A stretch of DNA of 64,000 bases. It comes from Campylobacter concisus (GTDB lineage: Bacteria > Campylobacterota > Campylobacteria > Campylobacterales > Campylobacteraceae). The first letter of the stretch is position 1, and each line of letters starts with the position of its first letter. The stretch covers positions 1-64,000 of the forward strand of contig NZ_PIQX01000003.1 in the NCBI RefSeq assembly GCF_003049085.1. Direction: 5' to 3'. Made by a program: the position numbers and the translations under genes. This document shows positions 44,702 through 53,340 of the stretch, piece after piece. Under the pieces are notes generated by a model. It worked only from the letters and a program-made list of their open reading frames with translations, searched no databases and was not told the origin of the DNA.

Positions 44702-45064
44702 TTATATCTTTATTCCAAGTTTTATCTTTTTTGCTAACTTCTCTACACCATTATGATAGTTTTGAAAATGCACAATATCAGGATTTATTTTTTTTATCTC
44801 ATTGAAAACTCTATCATTATAAGAGTAGACGTCCCAGCCTAATATCTTTTGAAAAATTCTTTTATAAATTTTTGAAAGACGAATTCTGTGATGATAAACA
44901 CCATCTCTATATTCTTTTAATGGTAAAAATTCATCATCTATGCAAATAGTGTGAGGCTCATAAAACCAAAGCCTCTTTGCTACTTCATTTGTCCAAGTCT
45001 GAACAGCAGCACCCTTGAGCGGAGGTATGGCATAAAAATTACTTACATAAGCTACTTTTTTCAT
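44702..45064 (-). CDS. N-terminal half of a split GT4 glycosyltransferase
   Basis: 120 aa with a typical GT4 start (KKVAYVSNFYAIPPLKGAAV, QTWTNEVAKRL) and the DIVHFQNYHNGVEKLAKKIK acceptor-domain helix, ending at a TAA in the TATA run. The following ORF carries the rest of the enzyme in another frame. It starts with the ATG overlapping the stop of the next upstream glycosyltransferase by 4 bp. Confidence 0.7.
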   Translation of the reverse strand: MKKVAYVSNFYAIPPLKGAAVQTWTNEVAKRLWFYEPHTICIDDEFLPLKEYRDGVYHHRIRLSKIYKRIFQKILGWDVYSYNDRVFNEIKKINPDIVHFQNYHNGVEKLAKKIKLGIKI

Positions 45065-46143
45065 AATTCAACTAGTTCCTGTGCAAATTTTGACCACTCG
45101 TACATACTTTTTATGCTCTCTCTTGGTCTTAAATTTTCTATATTTTCTAGCGTTAAATTTATCTTTTCTATCATGTCACTTTCATCAGAAATTTTAAATT
45201 TATACCCATTTACTCCGTCTTTTATTATTTCTTTCATGCCGCCATTTATGCTAACTACACAAGGTTTATTGGCAGACAAGGCTTCAATTACGGTTATACC
45301 AAAAGCCTCATGACCAATGCTTGGCTGCAGATAGACGTCGCAGGCGTTATAATACTGATTTAACTCATCATGCCCGATAGCGCCGACAAAAATGACCTTT
45401 TGACTTACATTAAGTTTGCTTGCTAGCTCTCTTAGACATTGTAAATTTTCACCATCGCCAACAAGCATAAATTTAGCGTTTTTGATCTTGTCTATATTTT
45501 TCACCATCATGCCAAAGCCTTTCCAGCCAACTACTCTACCAACGCTTCCTATCAAAATTTCATCACTCTTTACGTCAAATTTCTCTCTTATTTTTTCTTT
45601 TAGTGATGCATCTGGATAAAACTTCTCTTTATCTACACCATTATAAACTACTTTTATCTCTCTGCCATATCTTTTTCGTAAGATGTCAGCATTTGCGTCA
45701 CTCACACTAATGATTTTGTCAATAAATTTAACAAAAAAGCGATCAAAAAAATAAAAATCCTCTCCACCACTTACAAATATGATCTTTAAATTTTTATCAT
45801 GTTTTTTAAGTATGTATGCTACAAAAAAATCAAATGGTTTATGAATAACTAAAACATCAAATTTTTGAGACTTCAAAAATTTTCTAGCATTAAAATAAAA
45901 ACTAACTCTCTCAACAAATTTCCTAAATCTATTGCCTAGTTTTAAAATCTTCTCTCTTGGATAAAAGTCAAACATTTTTATATCAATATTGCTTTCTTTT
46001 AAAAAGGCTGGTACAAATTTACCTTGTCCAGTACAAATAGTGACTTTATGGTCTTTCATAAGCTCTTTAGCCACAGAATAATAAAAAGTCTCAACACCAC
46101 CTATTTTTAATGCAGTTGTTACATTGTAAAGCAGAATTTGCAA
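45061..46143 (-). CDS. GT4-type glycosyltransferase
   Basis: 360 aa, intact. N-terminal LLYNVTTALKIGGVETFYYS, VVYNGVDKEKFYPD, ILIGSVGRVVGWKGFGMMVK, KFMLVGDGENLQCLRELASK and QPSIGHEAFGITVIEALSAN (E-x7-E motif). GT4 retaining enzymes add hexoses or HexNAc to cell-surface glycans. First gene of the reverse-strand cluster, with its start 153 bp from the obgE start (divergent). Confidence 0.85.
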   Translation of the reverse strand: MQILLYNVTTALKIGGVETFYYSVAKELMKDHKVTICTGQGKFVPAFLKESNIDIKMFDFYPREKILKLGNRFRKFVERVSFYFNARKFLKSQKFDVLVIHKPFDFFVAYILKKHDKNLKIIFVSGGEDFYFFDRFFVKFIDKIISVSDANADILRKRYGREIKVVYNGVDKEKFYPDASLKEKIREKFDVKSDEILIGSVGRVVGWKGFGMMVKNIDKIKNAKFMLVGDGENLQCLRELASKLNVSQKVIFVGAIGHDELNQYYNACDVYLQPSIGHEAFGITVIEALSANKPCVVSINGGMKEIIKDGVNGYKFKISDESDMIEKINLTLENIENLRPRESIKSMYEWSKFAQELVEL

Positions 46144-46242
46144 AATTTTATTCCTTGAGTTAGTTTTGGGCTAATTCTATCATAAAAGCAGCTTTCATAT
46201 TGATGAGATTTAATAAAAAACAAATTTTAATTATTTAAAAGA

Positions 46243-46248
46243 TATAAT
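46243..46248 (+). promoter_or_regulatory. -10 box of obgE
   Basis: TATAAT (AAAAGATATAATCC context) 48 nt before the obgE ATG. It implies obgE is transcribed on its own here, since it is separated from rplU-rpmA. Confidence 0.55.
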
Positions 46249-46296
46249 CCAGCCCAAATTTAAAAATAAAAAAAATAGATAAATTTAAGGTAAAAA

Positions 46297-47355
46297 ATGT
46301 TTATAGATAGTGCAAAATTGACTCTAAGTTCGGGGCATGGTGGAGCTGGAGCTGTGAGTTTTCGCCGTGAAAAACACGTCATTTTAGGTGGTCCTGATGG
46401 CGGAGATGGCGGAGATGGCGGAGATGTTTATTTTGTTTGTGACAACAACACCCATACTTTAGCAAATTATAAGGGCAAAAGAGCCATGAAGGCTGGCAAT
46501 GGTGAAGCTGGCATGGGCAAGCGAATGACTGGTAAAAAGGGCGAAAATTTAGAACTCATAGTCCCTCCTGGTACAGCCGTTTATGATGCACAGACAAATG
46601 AACTACTCTGTGATATAGTTAGCGAGGGTCAAAAGACGCTATTTTTAAAGGGCGGTAAAGGCGGACTCGGAAATTTTCACTTTAAAAGCTCTATCAACCA
46701 AGCTCCAGAATACGCACAAAAAGGTATGCCTGAAGAGAGCATTGAAGTAAGGCTCGAGTTAAAGCTCATTGCTGATGTTGGTTTGGTGGGCTTTCCAAAT
46801 GTTGGTAAATCAACTCTTATTTCAACAGTATCAAATGCCAAACCACAGATCGCAAACTACGAATTTACGACGCTTACACCAAAGCTTGGCCTTGTCGAGG
46901 TCGATGAGTTTAGCGGCTTTGTCATGGCTGATATCCCTGGTATAATCGAGGGAGCTAGCGATGGACGCGGTTTGGGCGTTAAATTTCTAAAGCATATCGA
47001 GCGAAATAAAATTTTACTTTTCATGATAGATGGAGCAAATTATAGAGGTATGAGCGAGCAGTTTAGTGTGCTAAAAGAAGAAGTTGCTAAATTTTCAAGC
47101 GTGCTTGCCAGCAGGGACTATGCTATCGCGATCACCAGAGTCGATGCGGCGGAAAATTTAGATGAAAATATAAAAGAATTTATGAAATTTTTAAAGCTAA
47201 AACTAGAGCAAAACGGTAAATTTATCTACAAACAAGATTTACTCAGCTTTGATCATTCAAAACCATATTTCATTTTGCCGATCTCATCAGCGACAAATGA
47301 GAACATCGATGAGCTTAAATTTGCACTGCTTGAGCTACTAAAAAAAGAGCTTTGA
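46297..47355 (+). CDS. obgE: GTPase Obg
   Basis: 352 aa. The glycine-rich Obg domain (about 1-157; [37 protein letters not shown]) precedes the G domain with [20 protein letters not shown] (G1), FTTLTP (G2), DIPGIIEG (G3) and TRVD (NKxD-like G4). The C-terminal Obg extension is absent or short. Obg acts in ribosome assembly and stress control. Strong synteny with rplU-rpmA is broken by the glycan cluster. The 9-bp tandem repeat in its 5' part is the normal Gly-Asp domain. Confidence 0.96.
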   Translation: MFIDSAKLTLSSGHGGAGAVSFRREKHVILGGPDGGDGGDGGDVYFVCDNNTHTLANYKGKRAMKAGNGEAGMGKRMTGKKGENLELIVPPGTAVYDAQTNELLCDIVSEGQKTLFLKGGKGGLGNFHFKSSINQAPEYAQKGMPEESIEVRLELKLIADVGLVGFPNVGKSTLISTVSNAKPQIANYEFTTLTPKLGLVEVDEFSGFVMADIPGIIEGASDGRGLGVKFLKHIERNKILLFMIDGANYRGMSEQFSVLKEEVAKFSSVLASRDYAIAITRVDAAENLDENIKEFMKFLKLKLEQNGKFIYKQDLLSFDHSKPYFILPISSATNENIDELKFALLELLKKEL

Positions 47356-47401
47356 GTTGCAACTTTTTAGTGCTTTGGGCATAGATTTTTAAGAGTATAA
47401 A

Positions 47402-47737
47402 ATGAAGAAAATTTTTTGCATTATGCTATTTTGCTTTAGCGCATATAGCTGTGATCCAGCGGATCCGGCGTATATGTTTTTGGATTACAATGACATAGAT
47501 CGTGACAGCATGCTAAATTTAGATGAGTGGACGTCCTGCAAAGTGCCATCAGCGCTAAAAATAGCACCAGATCTATGCACTAGTGAGGAATTTAAGAGGC
47601 TGGATCTTGATCGTAGTGGCAAAGTTAGCATTAATGAGCTAGGAAGTTTGATATTTCAAAAGATTGACTGGCAAGAAGATCCATGCGCCTCTTGGCTGAC
47701 TGGCAGTAAAAACGTAGATCAAAATAAAAGTCGTTGA
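47402..47737 (+). CDS. secreted EF-hand protein
   Basis: 111 aa with a signal sequence (about 1-16) and two 12-residue calcium loops: DIDRDSMLNLDE (canonical spacing, D at 1, 3, 5 and E at 12) and DLDRSGKVSINE. Several Cys residues (about 17, 48, 60 and 97) suggest disulfides in the periplasm. Function unknown; possibly a calcium-binding envelope protein. It occupies the position where C. jejuni has proB between obgE and fmt. Confidence 0.65.
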   Translation: MKKIFCIMLFCFSAYSCDPADPAYMFLDYNDIDRDSMLNLDEWTSCKVPSALKIAPDLCTSEEFKRLDLDRSGKVSINELGSLIFQKIDWQEDPCASWLTGSKNVDQNKSR

Positions 47738-47753
47738 AATTTAAAGGAAAGTG

Positions 47754-48659
47754 ATGAATGTAGTTTTTATGGGTACGCCTGATTATGCTGTTAGGATACT
47801 TAGGCATCTAAAAGAGGCTGGCTTTAATATAAAAGCAGTCTTTACCCAGCCTGATAAGCCGGTTGGTAGAAAGCAAATTTTAACTCCAAGCGAGGTAAAA
47901 ATTTACGCGCAAAACGAGCTAGCAGGAGTGCCTGTCCTTACTCCAAATACACTAAAAGATGAGGCGGTTGTTGCCGAGCTAAAGGCATTTGAGCCTAAAT
48001 TTATCGTGGTTGCCGCATACGGTAAAATTTTGCCGCAAAGCGTGCTTGATATCGCGCCTTGCATAAATTTACACGCTTCTATCTTGCCAAAATATAGAGG
48101 TGCTAGCCCCATTCAAAGCGCGATCCTAGCAGGCGAGAAGCAAACTGGCGTCACAGCTATGCTAATGGATGCTGGGCTTGACACTGGCGATATGCTAGAC
48201 TTCATCTACACGCCTTGCGAAAATAAGATGTCAAGCGAGCTTTTTAGTGAGCTAGGCGAGCTTGGCGGCGAGCTAATCGTAAAAGTGCTTAAAAATTTTG
48301 AAAATTTAAAGCCACAAAAGCAAGACAACACGCAGGCCTCGCACTGCAAAAAGATAAGTAAAAGCGACGGGCTTTTTAGCTTTGATGAAGAGGCGGGGCA
48401 AATTTATAATAAATTTCGCGCGCTCACACCTTGGCCAGGGCTTTATCTGGCAAGTGGGCTAAAAATTTTATCGCTTGAGCTAAGCGAAAAAAGTGGCAAA
48501 AGCGGAGAAATTTTAAGCATAGAAAAGGACCACATCGTGGTTGCTTGCAAGGGTGGGGCGGTCAAAATTTACGAGCTTCAAGAGCCAAGCAAAAAGCCAA
48601 CAAACGCAAAAGCCTATATAAATGGTAAGCGCCTTAGCGTTGGCGATGAATTAAAATAA
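47754..48659 (+). CDS. fmt: methionyl-tRNA formyltransferase
   Basis: 301 aa. ATG 47754 lies 6 nt after AAAGGA and gives the canonical MNVVFMGTPDYAVRIL; the GTG 3 nt upstream is an unlikely start. Signatures: NLHASILPKYRGASPIQSAI (catalytic Asn and His), TAMLMDAGLDTGDML (catalytic Asp), YNKFRALTPWPGLYL. It formylates initiator Met-tRNA with 10-formyl-THF. Conserved neighbour of birA in Campylobacter. Confidence 0.96.
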   Translation: MNVVFMGTPDYAVRILRHLKEAGFNIKAVFTQPDKPVGRKQILTPSEVKIYAQNELAGVPVLTPNTLKDEAVVAELKAFEPKFIVVAAYGKILPQSVLDIAPCINLHASILPKYRGASPIQSAILAGEKQTGVTAMLMDAGLDTGDMLDFIYTPCENKMSSELFSELGELGGELIVKVLKNFENLKPQKQDNTQASHCKKISKSDGLFSFDEEAGQIYNKFRALTPWPGLYLASGLKILSLELSEKSGKSGEILSIEKDHIVVACKGGAVKIYELQEPSKKPTNAKAYINGKRLSVGDELK

Positions 48660-48675
48660 ATTTAAAGGAGCGGTT

Positions 48676-49464
48676 ATGAAAAATGCGTTAAGTATAGCAG
48701 GGGTTGATCCAAGTGGCGGAGCTGGAGTTTTAGCTGATATAAAGGTATTTATAGCACACGGCGTATATGCGATGGGAGCGATTACGGCGGTCACTGCTCA
48801 AAATACAAAGGGCATATTTGGCATGCAGCTAGTTGATACTAAGCTCATTGAGGATCAGATCAAGGCGATATTTGATGATATAAAAGTTGATGTGATAAAA
48901 ATAGGCGTTGTCCCAAGCGTTGAGATCATAAAATGCGTCGCAAAAACGCTAAGAGAGATCAAAAATTTACCACCAGTAGTGCTTGACCCAGTTATGAGCT
49001 GTAAAAATGGCGACATCTGGCTAGAGGGCTCGGCAAAAGACGCGATCGTGGAGGAGCTTTTCCCACTTGCAAGCGTAATCACGCCAAATATCTTTGAAGC
49101 GCGCGAAATTTTAAAGCATGAGCTAAAGGGCGAGAGCGAGCTAAAAGAGGCTTGCAAGGAGCTTTTGAAATTTGGCACAAAGAGTGTTTATCTAAAGTGT
49201 GGCGAACTTGATGGCAAGTCACTTGATATATTTTATGATGGCAACGAGTATGAAATTTTTAGCGATGAGCGCATAAAAACGACTGCCACTCACGGCTCAG
49301 GCTGCTCGCTATCAAGCGCGATCGCTTCGAATTTAGCAAATGGCCAAAGCCTAAAAGAGAGCGTAAAAAATGCGCATGATTATATCTTTAACGCTATCAA
49401 AAACGCGGTTATCATCGGCGGTGGACAAAATCCGGTAAATCACTTCTATAAATTTAAGGTGTGA
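48676..49464 (+). CDS. thiD: hydroxymethylpyrimidine/phosphomethylpyrimidine kinase
   Basis: 262 aa. Ribokinase-like ThiD: ALSIAGVDPSGGAGVLADIK, GAITAVTAQNT, KIGVVPSVEII, VLDPVMSCKNGDIWL, TPNIFEAREIL, and the anion hole THGSGCSLSSAIASNLANG. It phosphorylates HMP-P to HMP-PP for thiamine. Inserted between fmt and birA, 16 bp after fmt and 1 bp before birA; C. jejuni has no thiD at this place as I recall. Confidence 0.93.
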   Translation: MKNALSIAGVDPSGGAGVLADIKVFIAHGVYAMGAITAVTAQNTKGIFGMQLVDTKLIEDQIKAIFDDIKVDVIKIGVVPSVEIIKCVAKTLREIKNLPPVVLDPVMSCKNGDIWLEGSAKDAIVEELFPLASVITPNIFEAREILKHELKGESELKEACKELLKFGTKSVYLKCGELDGKSLDIFYDGNEYEIFSDERIKTTATHGSGCSLSSAIASNLANGQSLKESVKNAHDYIFNAIKNAVIIGGGQNPVNHFYKFKV

Positions 49465-49465
49465 T

Positions 49466-50101
49466 TTGAAAGTAGAGTTTTTTCAAAGTCTGCCTTCGAC
49501 ACAGGAATTTTTGATAGACGCCCTAAAAAACGGCGAGATAAAAGCTCCGTATATGGTTGTGGCGTATAATCAAACAAAAGGAGTCGGTAGCCGCGGCAAC
49601 AGCTGGGAGGGACTTGGCGGAAATTTATTTATGTCGTTTTGCATAAGTGAAGATGAGCTGTCAAGCGACATACCACCGCCTTCGATCTCAATATATTTTT
49701 CTATGTTGATGCGTGAAGTCTTGAGCGAACTTGGCTCAAAGTGCTGGTTAAAATGGCCAAATGACTTTTATGTGGACGAGCGCAAGATAGGTGGCACTTT
49801 AACAAATAAAGTAGATGAAATTTACATTTGTGGCATGGGGATAAATTTAGCTAGCGCGCCTGAAAATGCGGGCATTTTGGATATAAAAACTAGCGTAGAT
49901 GAGCTAGTTTGGGGCTTTATTAGCATGCTTGATAAAAAGATTTTATGGAAGCCAATTTTTAGCAAATTTAGGATAGACTTTTGCAAGTCAAAAGGTTTTA
50001 TTACGCATATTGCAAATAGAGCTGTTTCGCTTCAGGATGCTGAAATTTGTGATGATGGAGCGATCTTACTAAATGGGGAAAAGGTATATTCTTTAAGATG
50101 A
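49466..50101 (+). CDS. birA: biotin--[acetyl-CoA-carboxylase] ligase
   Basis: 211 aa from TTG 49466. Catalytic core only (no N-terminal DNA-binding domain), so it is not a repressor. Motifs: QSLPSTQEFLIDAL, TKGVGSRGNSWEGLGGNLFM (biotin loop), WLKWPNDFYVDERKIGGTL and CGMGINLASA. It attaches biotin to the carboxyl carrier protein. Overlaps parA start by 4 bp. Confidence 0.92.
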   Translation: MKVEFFQSLPSTQEFLIDALKNGEIKAPYMVVAYNQTKGVGSRGNSWEGLGGNLFMSFCISEDELSSDIPPPSISIYFSMLMREVLSELGSKCWLKWPNDFYVDERKIGGTLTNKVDEIYICGMGINLASAPENAGILDIKTSVDELVWGFISMLDKKILWKPIFSKFRIDFCKSKGFITHIANRAVSLQDAEICDDGAILLNGEKVYSLR

Positions 50102-50880
50102 GCGAGATAATAACAATAGCTAATCAAAAAGGCGGCGTTGGCAAGACCACAACAGCCGTAAATTTAGCCGCATCACTGGCGGTTGCTGAGAAAAAAGTAT
50201 TATTGATAGACATCGATCCACAAGCAAACGCGACAACTGGACTTGGCTTTAGTAGAAGTGACTATGAGTTTAACATTTATCACGTCTTAACAGATAGAAA
50301 AAAGCTCTCGCAAATCGTGTTAAAAACTGAGATCCCAACACTTTTTTTAGCTCCGTCAAATATAGGGCTTGTCGGTATTGAACAAGAATTTAACGATCAA
50401 AATAAGGACTATAAACTGATCCTTAAAAATAAAATTTCAGAAGTTGTAAACGACTATGATTTTATTATAATTGATAGTCCTCCAGCACTTGGTAGCATCA
50501 CGATAAATGCTCTTAGTGCAAGTGATAGTGTTATCATCCCGATTCAATGTGAATTTTACGCACTTGAGGGCTTAGCTCAAATTTTAAATACGGTTAAGAT
50601 CATCAAAAAAACGATAAATCCAAAGCTAAATATAAAAGGCTTTTTGCCAACTATGTTTAGTTCGCAAAATAATCTCTCAAAAGAGACGATTGCTAATTTA
50701 AAGCAGCATTTTGAAAATAAGCTCTTTAAGAGTAAGGACGGCAAAGAGGAATTTGTGGTCGTTCCAAGAAATGTGAAACTTGCTGAAAGCCCAAGTTTTG
50801 GTAAGCCAGTGATACTTTATGATATAAAATCACCAGGCTCGATCGCATATCAAAATTTGGCATATTGTATTTTAAACTAA
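50098..50880 (+). CDS. parA: chromosome partitioning ATPase ParA (Soj)
   Basis: 260 aa. Deviant Walker A IANQKGGVGKTTTAVNLAAS, Walker A' VLLIDIDPQANATTGLG, Walker B DFIIIDSPPALG, and FLPTMFSSQNNLSKE. Chromosomal ParA type, acts with ParB in origin segregation. The start overlaps the birA stop (ATGA) and parB is 15 bp downstream. Confidence 0.96.
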   Translation: MSEIITIANQKGGVGKTTTAVNLAASLAVAEKKVLLIDIDPQANATTGLGFSRSDYEFNIYHVLTDRKKLSQIVLKTEIPTLFLAPSNIGLVGIEQEFNDQNKDYKLILKNKISEVVNDYDFIIIDSPPALGSITINALSASDSVIIPIQCEFYALEGLAQILNTVKIIKKTINPKLNIKGFLPTMFSSQNNLSKETIANLKQHFENKLFKSKDGKEEFVVVPRNVKLAESPSFGKPVILYDIKSPGSIAYQNLAYCILN

Positions 50881-50895
50881 AAAATAAGGAAAAAA

Positions 50896-51756
50896 ATGGC
50901 TAAAAAAGGTGGATTAGGGCGAGGACTTAGCGCGATACTTGAAGATGTAGAGCAAGCCTACAGCAAAGAGATTGCAAATTTAAATGACTCTGAGATAGTC
51001 GAAGAGATAAATATAGATGAAATTTTACCAAACCCATACCAGCCAAGAACACATTTTGACGAGGAAGCTTTAAAAGAGCTAAGTGCCAGTATTAAAAGGC
51101 ACGGACTGATCCAGCCAATAATCGTCATCAAAAAAGATGATGGCTATATGTTAATAGCTGGTGAGCGCAGATACCGCGCTACAAAGATGCTTGGAGCAAG
51201 CAAGATAAAGGCGATCATCGCTGACATCAAGTCTCAAAATTTAAGAGAGCTTGCACTTATCGAAAATATTCAACGTGAAAATTTAAATCCGATCGAACTT
51301 GCAAAGTCGTATAAAGAGCTCATAAATGAGTATAAGATCACACAGGATGGCTTGGCAAACATCATTCATAAAAGTAGAACACAAATAACAAATACGATGA
51401 GGCTTTTACTTCTTAGCGACTATACGCAAAAACTTTTACAAGAAGATAAACTCACGCAAGGCCACGCTAAAGTTATAGTTGGGCTTAGCACCGAAGAAGA
51501 AAAGATGGTTGTTGATACGATCATCGGTCAAAAGTTAAGCGTTAGAGACACAGAAATTTTAGTAAAAAAGATAAAAAACAAGGAAGAGATAAAAGACAAA
51601 AAAACAAAAATTTCTGAGGAAATGAGTAAAAAACTATCAAATTTACAAGAAATTTTTAAAAATTTAAAGATAAAGACAAAAGTAAAATCTAGCAATCTAG
51701 TTTTAGAATTTAATAATATTTCACAGGTAGAAGAATTTATTGCTAGGCTAAAATAG
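50896..51756 (+). CDS. parB: chromosome partitioning protein ParB (Spo0J)
   Basis: 286 aa. GLGRGLSAIL N-terminus, then INIDEILPNPYQPRTHFDEE, LIAGERRYRATKMLGA (CTPase patch GERRYRA), LIENIQRENLNPIE and an HTH with GLANIIHKSRTQITNTMRLL for parS. Loads at parS as a CTP-dependent clamp. Last gene before the ATPase cluster. I saw no full parS palindrome in the window. Confidence 0.95.
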   Translation: MAKKGGLGRGLSAILEDVEQAYSKEIANLNDSEIVEEINIDEILPNPYQPRTHFDEEALKELSASIKRHGLIQPIIVIKKDDGYMLIAGERRYRATKMLGASKIKAIIADIKSQNLRELALIENIQRENLNPIELAKSYKELINEYKITQDGLANIIHKSRTQITNTMRLLLLSDYTQKLLQEDKLTQGHAKVIVGLSTEEEKMVVDTIIGQKLSVRDTEILVKKIKNKEEIKDKKTKISEEMSKKLSNLQEIFKNLKIKTKVKSSNLVLEFNNISQVEEFIARLK

Positions 51757-51792
51757 AATTACAAATTTATTTTTATTTTTAGTAATTTATTG

Positions 51793-51798
51793 TAAAAT
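51793..51798 (+). promoter_or_regulatory. -10 box of the ATP synthase cluster
   Basis: TAAAAT (TATTGTAAAATCAG context) 54 nt before atpF'. -35 not apparent. It is the only promoter-like sequence in the 95-bp gap after parB. Confidence 0.45.
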
Positions 51799-51851
51799 CA
51801 GACTTTAATTTGAATATTAAATAAAACTTAATGATAAAATAAGGAGAGTGG

Positions 51852-52274
51852 ATGTTAGAAATAGATGTGCCATTGATGCTTTTAACGGCTGTCGTTTTCT
51901 TAGTATTGATCGCTATTTTGAATTCCTTGCTTTATAAGCCAATGCTCAAATTTATAGATGACAGAAATGCCTCTATAAAAAATGATGAAGAGAGTACTAG
52001 TAAAAATGCAAGTGATCTAAGTGTTCATGAAAAAGAGATTGAAGAGATTATATTAAACGCAAGGACTGAGGCCAATAAAATAAGGCAAGAAGCCTTAAAT
52101 TTGGCAAAAGAAGAGTCTTTAAAAGAAGTAAATGCCGTAAAGAGTAGTTTAGAGGCTAATTATAATGAATTTTTAAATGCTCTAAGCTCTCAGAAAGATA
52201 ACTTAAAGGCAGATCTATCAGCTAAACTACCTGAACTTAGAGCGGCTTTAAATGCCAAGCTCTCTAAAATTTAA
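51852..52274 (+). CDS. atpF': ATP synthase subunit b' (second b-type)
   Basis: 140 aa. One N-terminal membrane helix (about 5-27; VPLMLLTAVVFLVLIAILNS) and the conserved YKPMLKFIDDRNASIKNDEE start of the b-type stalk, then a long charged helix. Epsilonproteobacteria carry two different b subunits, b' and b, as a heterodimeric outer stalk. ATG 4 nt after AAGGAGAG. Adjoins atpF with 9 bp. Confidence 0.9.
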   Translation: MLEIDVPLMLLTAVVFLVLIAILNSLLYKPMLKFIDDRNASIKNDEESTSKNASDLSVHEKEIEEIILNARTEANKIRQEALNLAKEESLKEVNAVKSSLEANYNEFLNALSSQKDNLKADLSAKLPELRAALNAKLSKI

Positions 52275-52283
52275 AGGAATTTT

Positions 52284-52796
52284 ATGAAGATAAAAATTTT
52301 ATTTTTTCTAGCACTTCCATTTTTAGCATACGCTAGCGAGCATGGTGGAACAAACTACGACATAGTCGAGAGAACGCTAAACTTCTTACTTTTCTTTGCT
52401 ATTTTGGTCTATTTTGCTGCTAAGCCACTAAAAGCTCTTTATCAAAGTAGGATTGATAGGATTGCAAATAAGCTTGAGAGCATCCAAGAGAAGCTTCGTG
52501 AGTCAAAAGCTAAAAAAGATGACGTTTTAAAGCGTGTAGAAGAGGCTAAGCAAAACGCAAACGCTCTAATCGAAACTGCTAAAAAAGAGGCTTTAAATTT
52601 AGCTGCTAAGGTTAAAAGTGATGCTCAAAATGATATAACAAATCTTCAAAAGAGTTACAAAGAGCAAAAAGAATTTGAAGAGCGCAAGATGACAAAAGGC
52701 GTTGTAAATGAAATTTTGAGCGACATTTTCTCAAGTGATAGCCTAAAAGTCGATCAAAAAGAGCTTGTAAATATCATACTTAAAAAGGTTAGCTAA
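52284..52796 (+). CDS. atpF: ATP synthase subunit b
   Basis: 170 aa. N-terminal signal-like hydrophobic region (about 4-16) and a second membrane helix (about 32-48; FLLFFAILVYFAAKPLKALY), then a long alpha-helical stalk. It pairs with b' and binds delta. The extra N-terminal hydrophobic region is typical of Campylobacter atpF. Overlaps atpH by 1 bp. Confidence 0.93.
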   Translation: MKIKILFFLALPFLAYASEHGGTNYDIVERTLNFLLFFAILVYFAAKPLKALYQSRIDRIANKLESIQEKLRESKAKKDDVLKRVEEAKQNANALIETAKKEALNLAAKVKSDAQNDITNLQKSYKEQKEFEERKMTKGVVNEILSDIFSSDSLKVDQKELVNIILKKVS

Positions 52797-53326
52797 TGAA
52801 TGAAGTAGTAGCTAAAAAATACGTAAAAGCGATCTTAAGCGACGTAAAATCAAATGAACTTAATGTATTTGTTGAAAATTTATCAGAGCTGGCAGCAGCT
52901 TTTGCTAGCGATAAATTTAAAAGCATTATAAGTTTGCCTACTTTAAAGGCTTCACAAAAGGTTGAATTTGTACTATCTTTGGTTAAAAATCAAGATGCTA
53001 AATTTGCAAATTTTATTAAGCTTCTTGGCGCAAACAAAAGACTAGAGCTTATCCCAGCGATATTAAACGAGATGAAGATAGAGCAGTCTCTACTTGAAAA
53101 TACATATCGTGGCGAGATCATTGGAAATTTTGATCTAAACGCTGATCAGTTAAAAGCTCTAGAAGAGAATTTCTCTAAGAAATTTAACTCTAAGATCAAG
53201 CTTGATGGCTCAAAGAGCTATTACAACGGCGTAAAAGTTGAGTTAGATGATTTAGGTGTCGAGGTAAATTTCTCTATCGACAGACTAAAAAGTCAAATGA
53301 GTGAATATATATTAAAAGCAATTTAA
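52796..53326 (+). CDS. atpH: ATP synthase subunit delta
   Basis: 176 aa. [20 protein letters not shown] is the OSCP/delta start; the rest is the usual helical N-domain ([20 protein letters not shown]-like) and C-domain ([20 protein letters not shown]). It joins the outer stalk to F1. Starts on the last base of the atpF stop (TAATG). Confidence 0.95.
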   Translation: MNEVVAKKYVKAILSDVKSNELNVFVENLSELAAAFASDKFKSIISLPTLKASQKVEFVLSLVKNQDAKFANFIKLLGANKRLELIPAILNEMKIEQSLLENTYRGEIIGNFDLNADQLKALEENFSKKFNSKIKLDGSKSYYNGVKVELDDLGVEVNFSIDRLKSQMSEYILKAI

Positions 53327-53340
53327 AAAGGAGTGAAAGC

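Noticed and set aside
46397-46426. Tandem 9-bp repeat (GGCGGAGAT type)
   Set aside because: It encodes the normal Gly-Asp-rich loop of the Obg domain, not a separate repeat element.
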